Position numbers and translations under genes: made by a program
Notes under the pieces: generated by a model
What the model was told of the DNA's origin: nothing
The model's input: only the letters and a program-made list of their open reading frames with translations
The model's database searches: none
Source: DASQFQ01 sp963722815
GTDB lineage: Bacteria > Actinomycetota > Thermoleophilia > Solirubrobacterales > Solirubrobacteraceae
Assembly: GCA_963722815.1 (NCBI GenBank)
Contig: CAVROM010000003.1
Coordinates: forward strand, 1,143,798 to 1,207,797
Length of the DNA stretch: 64,000 nucleotides
Reading direction: 5' to 3'
Shown: positions 19,749-29,120 of the stretch, one piece after another
Numbering within the stretch: the first letter of the stretch is position 1
How the letters are laid out: every line of letters begins with the position of its first letter

Positions 19749-19894
19749 CTTTGAGGGGTCTGGGGGACACGAAAAGGGACATGTCTGCCGGATTCGGTGG
19801 TCGAGCCCGCTAGATGAGCTGCCTGCGGACTTAGTGAACGGTTGAGGAGGACGTCCGGCCCCCGCCGCCGGCGGCCGGAGCGCCACGCCCGGGC

Positions 19895-20089
19895 TCAGAC
19901 CGGCGGCGGCGGATCGACCGCCGGTGCGATCAGCGTCACGTGGCTCCAGTTGACGAACTGCACCACGCCGTCGGTGCCCTCGAGCTTGACCGGGTTGGGG
20001 TGGTCGCGGCGGACGGCTGCCACGACATCGGACTCGTTCTCGGTGACGAGCGTGTCGTGGCCGCTGAGGAAGGTGATGCGCGTTGCCAT
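19895..20089 (-). CDS. Small conserved hypothetical protein
   Basis: A 64-residue product, MATRITFLSGHDTLVTENES then a DHPNPVKLE segment and FVNWSHVTLI. The pattern ITF-SG-xLxVxE and HPNPVKLE recurs in short actinobacterial proteins, where a beta-rich fold is likely. No signal peptide or membrane segment is seen. It lies 27 bp downstream of the DsbA-like gene on the same strand, so the two may share a transcript. Confidence 0.6.
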   Translation of the reverse strand: MATRITFLSGHDTLVTENESDVVAAVRRDHPNPVKLEGTDGVVQFVNWSHVTLIAPAVDPPPPV

Positions 20090-20116
20090 GGCTGGAGCCT
20101 CTCGACGGTGGTGTGC

Positions 20117-20776
20117 TCAGCGCGCGACGGCGGCGACCGCTGCCGCGATCGTCCGCGCGTTGGCCGGCACCGGCGTCCCGGCGACGTAGACGGTCGGCGT
20201 GCCGCTCACGCCGCGCTCGAGCGCGCGCTCGGTGACGAACGCCGTCCACGGCAGGTAGCGCCCGGCCATCACGCACGCGCCGAAGCTGTCGACGTCGAGC
20301 CCGACGTTTGCGCCGACGGCCACGAGTTGCTCATCGCTGAGGCCGGGGCCGCCCTCCTCCGGCTGGACGGCGAAGAGGGCGTCCTTGAACGCGACGAAGC
20401 GGCCGCCGTCCGACGCGCAGCCCGACGCGGCCGACGCGCGCGACGAGTAGGCCGTGGTCGAGAGCCGGTCCAGGAAGCCGAGCGGGTGATAGACGAGCGT
20501 GATGAGTTGCTCGGCGACCATCTGCTTCAGCGCGTCGCCCGAGGCGGCCTCGAACTGGCGGCAGAACGGGCAGAGGAAGTCGATGTAGGCGTCGACGCGT
20601 ACCCCGGTCTCGCCGATGGCGACGCCGTCGCCCTCGGCCGTGACGCCAGTGGGGGGCGCAACTTGGGCTCGGGTGGTCATACCGGCGCCGATAGGCCCCG
20701 GCACACGGCCGTCAAGACGCACGTGGTCCACGGCGTCCGGCTCGCCGCCCCGCCGGAGGTGGATCGCCAGCGCCAC
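20117..20776 (-). CDS. DsbA-like thioredoxin-fold protein (CPFC)
   Basis: A DSBA/thioredoxin_4-type domain: YIDFLCPFCRQFEAASG gives the CPFC redox motif, and GVSGTPTVYVAGTPV carries the cis-proline loop. Such proteins oxidise or isomerise disulfides of exported proteins. Reading upstream past the GTG at 20776, the same frame continues through RIGGALGGLALVV-like hydrophobic sequence (a likely membrane anchor) to about 20882, with no ATG or GTG. A CTG there overlaps the stop of the BON gene. The true start is thus unclear; the anchor suggests an extracytoplasmic domain. Confidence 0.72.
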   Translation of the reverse strand: MALAIHLRRGGEPDAVDHVRLDGRVPGPIGAGMTTRAQVAPPTGVTAEGDGVAIGETGVRVDAYIDFLCPFCRQFEAASGDALKQMVAEQLITLVYHPLGFLDRLSTTAYSSRASAASGCASDGGRFVAFKDALFAVQPEEGGPGLSDEQLVAVGANVGLDVDSFGACVMAGRYLPWTAFVTERALERGVSGTPTVYVAGTPVPANARTIAAAVAAVAR

Positions 20777-20874
20777 GACGAGCGCCAGGCCGCCGAGCGC
20801 GCCGATCCGGACGAGGAAGCCGGCGTTCTCGGCGCGGGCCGGCGCGCGGCCTGGCGGCCGGGGCCTGCCGGTTT

Positions 20875-21531
20875 TCAGGAGTTCCGGTTCACCGAGAGGT
20901 GGTCGTGGACGTGTGCGACGCCTGGGATGCGCCCGGCGATCGTCAGCGCGATCGCGCGGTGCGCGTCGGACCGGACCGTGCCGGTCAGCGTGACGTCGTT
21001 GCCGTCGACCGACACACCGACGCGGTCGATCCCGACGAGCGCGTCGACGCCGAGTGCGTTCGTGATGCGCTCGGCGATCTCATTCGCGTCGGCGAGCGGT
21101 GGGAGACGCAGCTCGTTGCGCACAAGGGTCACGCCGCCCACGCTCCGCGCCACGCGCTCGGCCCGGTCGCGCTGGGCAGCGTGGTCGACGAGCCCGCTGA
21201 GGGTGACGGTGCCGTGGTCCGCGTCGACGTGGATCGAGGACGCGGGCAGGCCGTCATCGTCGATCAGCGCGGCAATCACGGCAGCTTCGGTGTCGACGTC
21301 CTCGCGGGCTTCGAGCGCGGTGGGCCGGATGCGCAGCCGGTTCTCGACCACCGCGACGCCGGCGACACGCTCGGCGCTGCGCACGGCCTCGGCCTCCTGG
21401 ACCGGGCTGCCGACCGTTCCCCGGAGGACGACGCGGCCACCCTCGGCCTGCGCGGCGATCTCGTCGGGTTGGACGTGGCGGGTGTCGGCGAGCGCTTGCA
21501 TCACAGCGCGCACGAGTGACTGATCGGACAT
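20875..21531 (-). CDS. Triple BON-domain protein
   Basis: The 218 residues hold three BON repeats, each with the pattern VxLxGTV then A-AVAGVxxVxN: VVLRGTVGSPVQEAEAVRS, VTLSGLVDHAAQRDRAERV and VTLTGTVRSDAHRAIALTI. BON domains bind membranes or stabilise envelope proteins (OsmY, Kbp). No signal peptide is seen, so a cytoplasmic, Kbp-like role is possible. The ATG at 21531 follows GGGAGC. It sits between the rhomboid protease and the DsbA-like gene on one strand. Confidence 0.8.
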   Translation of the reverse strand: MSDQSLVRAVMQALADTRHVQPDEIAAQAEGGRVVLRGTVGSPVQEAEAVRSAERVAGVAVVENRLRIRPTALEAREDVDTEAAVIAALIDDDGLPASSIHVDADHGTVTLSGLVDHAAQRDRAERVARSVGGVTLVRNELRLPPLADANEIAERITNALGVDALVGIDRVGVSVDGNDVTLTGTVRSDAHRAIALTIAGRIPGVAHVHDHLSVNRNS

Positions 21532-21545
21532 TGAGCTGCTCCCTT

Positions 21546-22313
21546 TCATGTGGTGGCTACGACCGGCTGCCTCGTCGTGACCGCAGCGACGCGCCGCGCG
21601 ACGAGGACGCCGAACAGGAAGCCGCCGATGTGGGCGAAGAACGCCACGCCGCGCGCCCGCGATGACAGGAGCCCGGCGTTGCCCTCGACGAGCTGGTAGA
21701 CGAACCAGCCGCCGAGGAAGAACCACGCGGGGATCCGGACGGGCCAGACCAGCACCAGCGTGAGGACGCGTGACGTGGGATAGAAGACGAAGTAGGCGCC
21801 AAGCACCGCGGCGATCGCGCCGCTCGCTCCGAGCGTGGGCACGCTTGCATCCGCGGCGCGGCCTGCGAGCAGCGACACCAGGCTCTGGGTCATCGTCGCC
21901 ACGAACCCGCCGGCAACGTAGAACCCCAGGTAGGGGAGATGGCCCAGCCGGTCCTCGACGTTCTTGCCGAAGATCGCGAGGAAGATCAGGTTGCCGAGGA
22001 TGTGGTCCCAGCTGCCGTGCAGGAACATGGCGGTGAACCAGCTCACGCCCCACGGCTCAGGGCCCCGGCAGGAGCCGTCGAGCGTGCACGGGTAGAACGA
22101 GGCGTGAGCGATCGCGACATCGAGCTGCGGGAGCTCGTAGAAGAGCCACACCGCCAGACAGGCGACGATCAGCGCGACGTTGACGACAGGGAAGCGCCGG
22201 GCGGGGATGCCGTCAGAGAGCGGGATCATCGTGGCCCCAAGCGCGACATGCCTCCACTCTGCGGTGGGCGCCTCGTCCGCGTCAGATGGAGCGCGGGCGT
22301 CCGTCATACCCAA
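21546..22313 (-). CDS. Rhomboid-family intramembrane serine protease
   Basis: About six membrane helices. The catalytic Ser lies in GASGAIAAVLGAYFV and the His in AFFAHIGGFLFG; the HGSWDHILGNLIFLAIFG segment holds the conserved His/Asn of the oxyanion region. Rhomboids cut helices inside the membrane. The N-terminal ~28 residues are polar; MIPLSDGIPARRFPVVNVAL may be the real start, as in many actinobacterial members. It ends 15 bp before the BON gene, so the two are likely co-transcribed. Confidence 0.88.
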   Translation of the reverse strand: MGMTDARAPSDADEAPTAEWRHVALGATMIPLSDGIPARRFPVVNVALIVACLAVWLFYELPQLDVAIAHASFYPCTLDGSCRGPEPWGVSWFTAMFLHGSWDHILGNLIFLAIFGKNVEDRLGHLPYLGFYVAGGFVATMTQSLVSLLAGRAADASVPTLGASGAIAAVLGAYFVFYPTSRVLTLVLVWPVRIPAWFFLGGWFVYQLVEGNAGLLSSRARGVAFFAHIGGFLFGVLVARRVAAVTTRQPVVATT

Positions 22314-22452
22314 ACGCGTATCGCTCGACGGGGGCCGGCTACCAGCTGACGGCTGACAGTTAGCCCAAGACTGTCAACGCTGGTGATGCGAGCTCGCCCC
22401 GACCGGACGTACGGTCGCCGCCATGTTCGGATCAACCGAAGGGAGCGCAGAC

Positions 22453-22689
22453 ATGAACTTCCTCGTCCGTCACGGTACGCCGCTGTACCAGGCTCAGCTG
22501 CAGGCCCGCGCGCTCAGCGCGTGGCGCGACGCCGAGCTTGTCGTCCGGACGCGCTGGGACGCCTTCCTCGTCGCGGACGACCCGTCGCGTCGTGACGCGT
22601 TCGCCGCGTATGTCGCCGCGCTCGACGCCGAGGCTGCGGCCGCCGGCGATCTCGCCGACGCATCCTCCGACCTGGCCGAAGCGGCCTGA
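22453..22689 (+). CDS. Small hypothetical protein, Ala-rich C-terminus
   Basis: The ATG at 22453 (GGGAGCG upstream) gives 78 residues: MNFLVRHGTPLYQAQLQARA, then WRDAELVVRTRWDAFL and an alanine-rich acidic helix. No signal peptide or known domain. It ends five bases before the LysR gene and probably shares its transcript. Confidence 0.55.
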   Translation: MNFLVRHGTPLYQAQLQARALSAWRDAELVVRTRWDAFLVADDPSRRDAFAAYVAALDAEAAAAGDLADASSDLAEAA

Positions 22690-22693
22690 GCCC

Positions 22694-23581
22694 ATGGAAC
22701 TTCGGCATCTTCGGTACTTCGTGGCGATCGCCGAGGAGGGAAGCTTCACGCGCGCCGCGGAGCGTCTGTGGGTGGCCCAGCCGGGCCTGTCGACGCACAT
22801 CCGCCGGCTGGAGTCCGAGTTGGGCGTCACGCTCTTCGAGCGCCACACGCGCGGCGCGGACCTGACCAATGCCGGCGAGCTGTTCCTCGAGCGAGCCCGG
22901 ACGGCGCTCGTGGCGGCCGACGCCGCTCGCGCGACCGGGCACGATCTCGAGGAAGGCCTCGTCGGCAGCGTTCGTGTCGGGATCGTCGCCGGCGCCGGCT
23001 GGCCGGGCACTTCGGCGCTCTTCGGCTCCTTCGGCGCGGGGCGCCCCGCCGTCGAGCTGACCGTGGTGGAGTCCTACGCCGGGACGTTGTTGCGCGACCT
23101 GCGTGACGGGCGACTCGATGCGATGATCGCGCCGTCCGAGTTGGGCTCCGCAGAACTGCGCCGGGTGCGTCTCGGCCGCGAGCCCTGGCGCGTCGTCGCT
23201 GGACCGAGCCACCCGTTGGCCGGCAGCGGACCGGTCGCGGCGGCGGCCCTCGACGGGCAGCGGTTCGTCGTCACCGGCCACCGCGACGGCGCCGGTTATG
23301 ACCGGCTGGTCGCCGACACGCTGGGTGCGCTCGGCGTCACCGCTGCGCTCGAGCGCGGCGGGCCCGGTCCCGCGATGCTGGCGGCGGTCGCCGCCGGCGA
23401 CGCCCTCGTGCTGACCACCGCGTCCGAGGTGGCGATCGGCGGGGCGGTCGCGCGCAGCATCCTGCCGACGCGCCGGGTCGAGTTCGCGCTGTTCTGGCGT
23501 GACGAGACTGCGGCGCCCGCGCTCGACGCGCTCATCCGGTCCGCCGGTGCGCCGCGTCCGATGCTTGCGGCGGTGGCGTGA
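22694..23581 (+). CDS. LysR-family transcriptional regulator
   Basis: Residues 1-60 form the LysR winged HTH (MELRHLRYFVAIAEEGSFTR, then AERLWVAQPGLSTHIRRLE). Residues ~90-290 are a type 2 periplasmic-binding-like effector domain. Length (295) is normal. The effector cannot be read from sequence. It is followed with one base between by the sigma factor gene, which suggests a transcription-regulator operon with the small upstream gene. Confidence 0.9.
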   Translation: MELRHLRYFVAIAEEGSFTRAAERLWVAQPGLSTHIRRLESELGVTLFERHTRGADLTNAGELFLERARTALVAADAARATGHDLEEGLVGSVRVGIVAGAGWPGTSALFGSFGAGRPAVELTVVESYAGTLLRDLRDGRLDAMIAPSELGSAELRRVRLGREPWRVVAGPSHPLAGSGPVAAAALDGQRFVVTGHRDGAGYDRLVADTLGALGVTAALERGGPGPAMLAAVAAGDALVLTTASEVAIGGAVARSILPTRRVEFALFWRDETAAPALDALIRSAGAPRPMLAAVA

Positions 23582-23582
23582 G

Positions 23583-24374
23583 ATGGCCCGAGCGGACGAT
23601 CGACTGCTGACGGCCGCCGAAGAGATCGCGCTCGCGCAGCGGATTGAGCGTGGTGATCTCGCCGCCAAGCGGGAGCTGATCGAGCGCAACCTGCGGCTCG
23701 TGCATTCGCTCGCGCAGCGGTACCGCGGACGGGGAGTGCCCTACGAGGATCTCGTGCAGGAGGGCGCCATCGGCCTGCTCCGCGCCGTTGAGAAGTTCGA
23801 CCATCGCCGCGCTGTGAGGCTCTCGACGTACGCCATCTGGTCGATCCGTCGCTCGCTGGCCGACGCGGTCGTTGACGAGCGCACGATCAGGATCCCGTCC
23901 AACGCCTGGCACCGGCTGGCGAGGATCCGGCGCGCCGAGCACGAGCTCGAACGGTCGGCGCCCGGCGTACGCTCGACCGAGGCGATCTCCGAGCGGATCG
24001 GGTTGAGCGTCAGCAGCGTACGCGCGCTGCGCGAGGCGGCCTCAGTCACCGCATCGCTGGATGAGCCGATCGGGGAGACCGGCACGACGCTCGGCGACCT
24101 GATCGCCGACGACCACGCCGTCGACCCCTGGCGGCAGACCGACGAGCGCGAGAGCCAGCGGCGGGCGTGGTCGATGCTCGGCCTGCTCCCCGACCGCCAT
24201 CGCGAGGTCCTCCTGCGGCGCTACGGACTGCGGGGCGAGGAGCCCGAGACGCACGCCGAGATCGGCGCGCGACTCGGGGTCGGCGAGGAGCGCAGCCGCC
24301 AGCTCGAGCGCGAGGCGCTGCACCGGCTGAGGTCGCTCGGGCGAGGGCTCGCATCCGGGTCGCGCGCCGCGTAG
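23583..24374 (+). CDS. Sigma-70 family RNA polymerase sigma factor
   Basis: The ATG at 23583 follows the LysR stop by one base. Region 1.2/2 is clear (LLTAAEEIALAQRIERGD, NLRLVHSLAQRYRGRGVPYE, LIQ-like DLVQEGAIGLLRAVEKFD, STYAIWSIRRSL). Region 3 follows (IPSNAWHRLARIRRAEHEL), then region 4 with an HTH (EIGARLGVGEERSRQLEREA). At 263 residues and without region 1.1 it is a group 2/3-type alternative sigma, not the main vegetative factor. No anti-sigma gene is adjacent. Confidence 0.88.
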   Translation: MARADDRLLTAAEEIALAQRIERGDLAAKRELIERNLRLVHSLAQRYRGRGVPYEDLVQEGAIGLLRAVEKFDHRRAVRLSTYAIWSIRRSLADAVVDERTIRIPSNAWHRLARIRRAEHELERSAPGVRSTEAISERIGLSVSSVRALREAASVTASLDEPIGETGTTLGDLIADDHAVDPWRQTDERESQRRAWSMLGLLPDRHREVLLRRYGLRGEEPETHAEIGARLGVGEERSRQLEREALHRLRSLGRGLASGSRAA

Positions 24375-24390
24375 CATTGAACGACCGCGC

Positions 24391-25509
24391 ATGGAGATTG
24401 GTGAACCTGGAGCGGCATCGCCCAGCGGTCACGAGTCGACCGCCCAGACGCCGCCCTTCCTCAAGGCGATCCTGGATTGCATCGCGCAGCCGGTTTGGGT
24501 CGTCGACCACGACGGGCGGATCCGCTTCGCCAACCCCGCGGCACTCGCTGCCCTCGGCTACGACCACCTCTCGCAGCTCGAAGGCAAGCCCAGCCACGAG
24601 ACCATCCACTACAAGCACCCCGACGGGTCTCACTTCCGAGCCGAGGACTGCCCGCTGCTCCGGCCGCGCACGACCGGCGAGACCGTGCACGCGGACCTTG
24701 ATTGGTTCTTCCGGCGTGACGGCACGATATTCCCGGTGAGCTATTGGTCGGCACCGATCGATACGCCAGGTGGCCGCGGCGCCGTTCTCGCCTTCTCGGA
24801 CATCGAGGAGCAGCGGAGGGCAGAAACGGCGGAACGGGAGCGCGACATCGCTCAGGCGCGAGAGAGCGAGGCACGGGCGGCGCAGCGACGGATTCTCGAG
24901 GCCGGATACGAGGCGCGGCGTCAGGTGACGCGCGACCTGCACGATGGGGCGCAGCAGAGGCTGGTCGGCCTCGTGCTCAATGTTCAGCGGGCGGGGGAGA
25001 CGATCGCGTCGGAGCCGGAGCGGGCGCGCGAGCTTCTCGAGACGGCGACGCAGCAGGTGCGTGGCGCGATCCGCGACCTGCGAGAGCTTGCCGGCGGTAT
25101 CCATCCAGCGCTTCTGAGTACACGCGGACTCCGCGCCGCGGTGGAGGCGCTGGCCGAGGAGTCGCCGCTCCCGGTCGAGCCGTTGGATGTTCCCGATACG
25201 CGGTTTGCACCCGTGGTCGAGAGCACGGTCTACTTTCTGATCTCAGAGGCGCTGACGAACGTCGTCAAGCACGCCGAGGCGACATCAGCGGGCATCCATA
25301 TCGGTGTCGCTCGAGGTTCGCTCACGGTCGAGGTCCATGACGACGGCGTGGGCGGCGCCGCCGTGCGAGGCGGCGGCTCCGGACTCTCGGGGCTTGCCGA
25401 TCGTGTGGGCGCGGTTGGAGGCGTGTTGAGTGTCGACAGCCCACTGGGGGCCGGTACCACCCTGCGGGCCGAGATCCCGCTGGCGAAAGCCGAGCTGCCT
25501 ACTGCTTGA
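24391..25509 (+). CDS. PAS-domain sensor histidine kinase (HisKA_3/NarL type)
   Basis: A PAS domain spans about residues 22-140 (VWVVDHDGRIRFANPAALA). A coiled coil leads to the HisKA_3 dimerisation domain with the phosphorylated His in VTRDLHDGAQQRLVGLVL near residue 183. A HATPase_c domain follows (FLISEALTNVVKHAEATSAG, GLSGLADRVGAVGG). No membrane segment is present, so the kinase is cytoplasmic. Its 3' end overlaps by 11 bp that of a convergent NarL-type response regulator, the likely partner. Confidence 0.9.
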   Translation: MEIGEPGAASPSGHESTAQTPPFLKAILDCIAQPVWVVDHDGRIRFANPAALAALGYDHLSQLEGKPSHETIHYKHPDGSHFRAEDCPLLRPRTTGETVHADLDWFFRRDGTIFPVSYWSAPIDTPGGRGAVLAFSDIEEQRRAETAERERDIAQARESEARAAQRRILEAGYEARRQVTRDLHDGAQQRLVGLVLNVQRAGETIASEPERARELLETATQQVRGAIRDLRELAGGIHPALLSTRGLRAAVEALAEESPLPVEPLDVPDTRFAPVVESTVYFLISEALTNVVKHAEATSAGIHIGVARGSLTVEVHDDGVGGAAVRGGGSGLSGLADRVGAVGGVLSVDSPLGAGTTLRAEIPLAKAELPTA

Positions 25510-26134
25510 GGTACTCGAGCACGGCGAGGACACGTCGATGCACTTCGGGTCGAGGACGGAGGTCGAGCCTGTCGAAGATCGCAGTGATGTGATTCTCGAT
25601 CGCGCCGACGGTCACGACGAGCTCTGCCGCGATCCCTGCGTTCGAAAGCCCCTGCGCCATGAGCGCAAGGACCTCGAGTTCGCGAGGTGTGAGATCGCCG
25701 AGCTTCGATGCGATCCGAGGTCGTGAGACCAGGCGATCGACGACCTCGGGGTCGAGCGCCGAGCCGCCGTGCGCCACGCGGCGAATTGCATCGGTGAAGA
25801 GCGACAGATCCGCGACCCGGTCCTTCAGCAGGTATCCAACGCCTTGGGCGCGACCGTCGACCAGCTCGAGCGCGTAGCGGGTTTCCAGGTGCTGCGAGAG
25901 GATCACGACGCCGATGTCGGGATGATCGGCGCGAATCTGTTGAGCCGCGCGCAGCCCGTCGTCGGTTCTTCCCGGGGGCATCTGAATGTCCGTGACGGCG
26001 ACGTCGGGTTGGTGAGCGCTGACCTTGCGAACCAGGTCGGTCGCGTCACCGGCTACGCCGACCACTTCAAAGCCGGCCTCTTTGAGCACCGTCACGACGC
26101 CGGCGCGAATGAGCGGCTCATCCTCGCCGACCAC
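25499..26134 (-). CDS. NarL/FixJ-type response regulator
   Basis: A receiver domain (VVGEDEPLIRAGVVTVLKEA, phospho-acceptor Asp in VAVTDIQMP near residue 50, Lys in GYLLKDRVAD) is joined to a LuxR HTH (LTPRELEVLALMAQGLSNAG). The first usable start is the GTG at 26134, within VVVGEDE; no ATG lies just upstream in frame. It converges on the PAS kinase with an 11-bp overlap. Confidence 0.9.
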   Translation of the reverse strand: MVGEDEPLIRAGVVTVLKEAGFEVVGVAGDATDLVRKVSAHQPDVAVTDIQMPPGRTDDGLRAAQQIRADHPDIGVVILSQHLETRYALELVDGRAQGVGYLLKDRVADLSLFTDAIRRVAHGGSALDPEVVDRLVSRPRIASKLGDLTPRELEVLALMAQGLSNAGIAAELVVTVGAIENHITAIFDRLDLRPRPEVHRRVLAVLEYLKQ

Positions 26135-26250
26135 GACGCGTAATCGCTTGACATCGATGATGGGCCAACGCTACGCCATGGGGCCAGCCCCAGGACAAGA
26201 ATCCAGCCAGCGGGATCGACTCGCGCCTCGCGCGCGAAGACACTGATCGC

Positions 26251-29052
26251 ATGGCCAACCCGTCTGCGCCCTGGCCTTATGATGATCGCGTCATGGCTGG
26301 CGTTCGCCCGGCTGCCGGCGAACACGTGCTGCGTGGTCGCCGGGACGAGTGCGCGGCGCTCGATGCTCTGCTCGCGGGCGTGCGGGTCGGGCGCAGCGGG
26401 GTGCTAGTGCTGCGCGGCGAGGCGGGGATCGGGAAGACGGCGCTGCTGCGGTACCTGATGGAGTCGGCCTCGGATCTCACCGTCGCTCGCGCGGTCGGCG
26501 TGGAGTCAGAGATGGAGCTCCCATTCGCCAGCCTGCATCAGCTCAGCGGTCCGATGCTCGATCGGCTCGAGCGGCTTCCGGCGCCGCAACGCGAGGCTCT
26601 GGAGATCGTGTTCGCTCTGAGCGCCGGCGCAGCACCGGATCGGCTTCTGGTGGGTTTGGGAATGCTGAGTCTGCTCTCGGAGGTCGCGGAGGACGGCCCG
26701 CTGCTGTGCGTGGTCGACGACGCTCAATGGCTTGATCATGCGTCGGCGCTGACGCTGGCCTTCGTCGCTCGTCGGCTGCTCGCCGAGCCGGTCGGGATCG
26801 TGTTTGCGGCGCGCGAGCCGGGCGAGGAGCTTCAGCACCTGCCCGAGCTGCCGTTGCTCGGTCTACGCAACGGTGACGCGCGTGCTCTGCTGGAGTCAGC
26901 GGTTCGTTTCATATTGGACGAGCGGGTGCGCGAGCGGATCATCGCCGAGACGCGCGGCAACCCGCTCGCTCTGCTCGAGCTGCCGCGAGGTTTCACGGCG
27001 GCGGAGCTGGCCGGCGGTTTCGGGTTGCCCGCGGCGCTGTCGCTCCAGGGCAAGATCGAAGAGAGCTTCGTTCGTCGCATCCGCGCCATGTCTGATGACG
27101 CTCGGCGTCTGCTGCTCGTCGCGGCGGCGGAGCCGGTCGGCGATCCACTGCTGCTCTGGCGCGCAGCCAGGCGGCTGGGGGTTGGGCCGGCGGCCGGTGA
27201 GGATGCGCAAAGGCATGGCCTGCTGACGATCCGCGAAAGGGTCACGTTCCGGCATCCGCTGGTGCGCTCGGCGGTGTATGGATCGGCGACGATCGGGGAG
27301 CGCAGGGCGGCCCACCGGGCGTTGGCAGACGCGACCGATCGCGAGGCCGACCCGGACCGTCGGACCTGGCATATGGCTGCAGCGGCACCGGCACCGGACG
27401 AGGAGATCGCATCGGAGCTGGAGCGCTCGGCCGGCCGGGCACAGGCGCGCGGAGGTCTCGCCGCTGCGGCTGCGTTCCTGCAACGCGCGGTGGCGCTGAC
27501 GGTGGATCCGGAGAAACGGACCGACAGAGCCCTGGCCGGAGCGCGAGCGAGCTTGGACGCCGGGGAGTTCGAGGTCACTCGGAAGCTGTTGTCGACAGCC
27601 GAAGCCGGGACGCGGGACGAACTGCAGATGGCGCAGGTCGAGTTGCTCCGTGGAGGGATCGCGTTCGCGTCGAGCATGGGCAGTGCAGCACCCCCGCTGC
27701 TTCTGGAGGCAGCCGAGCGTCTGGCCCGACTCGACGGCAAACTCGCGCGCGAGGTCTATCTCGACGCCTGGGGCGCGGGCCTGTTTGCCGGTCGCCTGGC
27801 CACCGGCGGCGACCTCTTCGACGTCTCTCGAGCTGTCAGATCCGCTCCGCCACCGTCCTGGCCGCTTCGACCCTCCGATCTGCTGCTCGACGGCCTGGCC
27901 GCGTTGAGCACGGAAGGACCTGTGGCGAGCGCGTCCGCTTTGAGGCGGGCGACGAGCGCGTTCCTTGACGAGGCGTCGGAGCCGCAAGCGAACTTCCGTT
28001 GGGGCTGGTTGGCGACCATCCCGGCCAACGTCCTGTGGGACGAGAACAGCATGCACGCGATCAATTCGCGGCAATTGCAGGAGAGCCGAGACACGGGCGC
28101 GCTCGCGCGATTGCCGATCGATCTCGCTGCATGGGCGTTTCTTGTCGCCTGGCGGGGAGACTTCGGAGCTGCTTCCGCGGCGATCGCCGAGGCCGAAGCG
28201 GTGACACGGGCGACCGGGTCGCGGCTTGCCCCGTACGCGACCGTGTTGCTCGGTGCACTTCGCGGCCTCGAGGCCGACAGCTTGCCGCTGATCGAAGCCA
28301 TGATCCGCGACGCCGAAGCCGGAGGGCAAGGCATCGGCGTCCAATGGGCCCAATGGGTGAGTTCGATCCTGTTCAACGGGCTGGGCAGCTACGACCGTGC
28401 GCTCGCCGCGGCGGAGCGGGCAGCAGGGGAAATGCCGCGACTCTTCATCTCCGCTTGGGCACGTCCCGAGCTGATCGAGGCGGCCGTGCGCAGCGGGAAG
28501 CCCGAGCGCGCGAGCGCCGCGCTCGAGCTCCTGGTGGAGGTCACATCGACGGCCGGCACCGACTGGGCGATGGGGATCAGCGCCCGCTCCCGCGCGCTGT
28601 TGAGCGAGGGCAAGGCCGCCGAGGGCCTCTACCAAGAGGCGCTCGATCACCTGGGCCGCACGCGGTTGCGACCCGAGCTGGGTCGCGCGCAACTGCTCTA
28701 TGGCGAGTGGTTGCGCCGCAAGGAGCGCCGAGTCGACGCGCGCGCCCAGCTCCGCGCTGCGCACGAGCAGTTCACGGCGATCGGGATGCAGGCGTTCGCA
28801 GAGCGCGCGCGCAGGGAGCTGTTGGCGACCGGCGAGCGCGTCCGCAAGCGAGCGGAGGAGTCGCGCGATGAGCTGACGGCGCAGGAGCGGCAGATCGCGG
28901 GACTCGCTCGCGACGGGCTGTCGAACCAGGAGATCGGTGCGCGGCTATTCCTCAGCCAGCACACCGTCGCCTACCACCTCCGCAAGGTGTTCTCCAAGCT
29001 CGAGATCAGCTCGCGCAACCAGCTGACCCAGGTACTGCCGGATCCGGAGTAG
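26251..29052 (+). CDS. Large LuxR-family ATP-dependent regulator (MalT/LAL type)
   Basis: The 933-residue product has an N-terminal AAA/STAND ATPase (LRGEAGIGKTALLRYLMESA, Walker B LLCVVDDAQWLDHAS), a long TPR-like helical middle, and a C-terminal LuxR HTH (LTAQERQIAGLARDGLSNQE, then IGARLFLSQHTVAYHL). Unlike 5618-8517 its frame is intact. Family members sense a ligand through the ATPase/TPR part and activate transcription. The ATG at 26293 (MAGVRPAAGEHVLRGR) is an alternative start nearer the usual family start. It stands upstream of the permease gene. Confidence 0.88.
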   Translation: MANPSAPWPYDDRVMAGVRPAAGEHVLRGRRDECAALDALLAGVRVGRSGVLVLRGEAGIGKTALLRYLMESASDLTVARAVGVESEMELPFASLHQLSGPMLDRLERLPAPQREALEIVFALSAGAAPDRLLVGLGMLSLLSEVAEDGPLLCVVDDAQWLDHASALTLAFVARRLLAEPVGIVFAAREPGEELQHLPELPLLGLRNGDARALLESAVRFILDERVRERIIAETRGNPLALLELPRGFTAAELAGGFGLPAALSLQGKIEESFVRRIRAMSDDARRLLLVAAAEPVGDPLLLWRAARRLGVGPAAGEDAQRHGLLTIRERVTFRHPLVRSAVYGSATIGERRAAHRALADATDREADPDRRTWHMAAAAPAPDEEIASELERSAGRAQARGGLAAAAAFLQRAVALTVDPEKRTDRALAGARASLDAGEFEVTRKLLSTAEAGTRDELQMAQVELLRGGIAFASSMGSAAPPLLLEAAERLARLDGKLAREVYLDAWGAGLFAGRLATGGDLFDVSRAVRSAPPPSWPLRPSDLLLDGLAALSTEGPVASASALRRATSAFLDEASEPQANFRWGWLATIPANVLWDENSMHAINSRQLQESRDTGALARLPIDLAAWAFLVAWRGDFGAASAAIAEAEAVTRATGSRLAPYATVLLGALRGLEADSLPLIEAMIRDAEAGGQGIGVQWAQWVSSILFNGLGSYDRALAAAERAAGEMPRLFISAWARPELIEAAVRSGKPERASAALELLVEVTSTAGTDWAMGISARSRALLSEGKAAEGLYQEALDHLGRTRLRPELGRAQLLYGEWLRRKERRVDARAQLRAAHEQFTAIGMQAFAERARRELLATGERVRKRAEESRDELTAQERQIAGLARDGLSNQEIGARLFLSQHTVAYHLRKVFSKLEISSRNQLTQVLPDPE

Positions 29053-29120
29053 ACGAGCCGCGTATGGCGGCGATGCGCAGACGTCTACGGGTCACGCGCG
29101 TGGCGCCGGATTCGTTGGGC

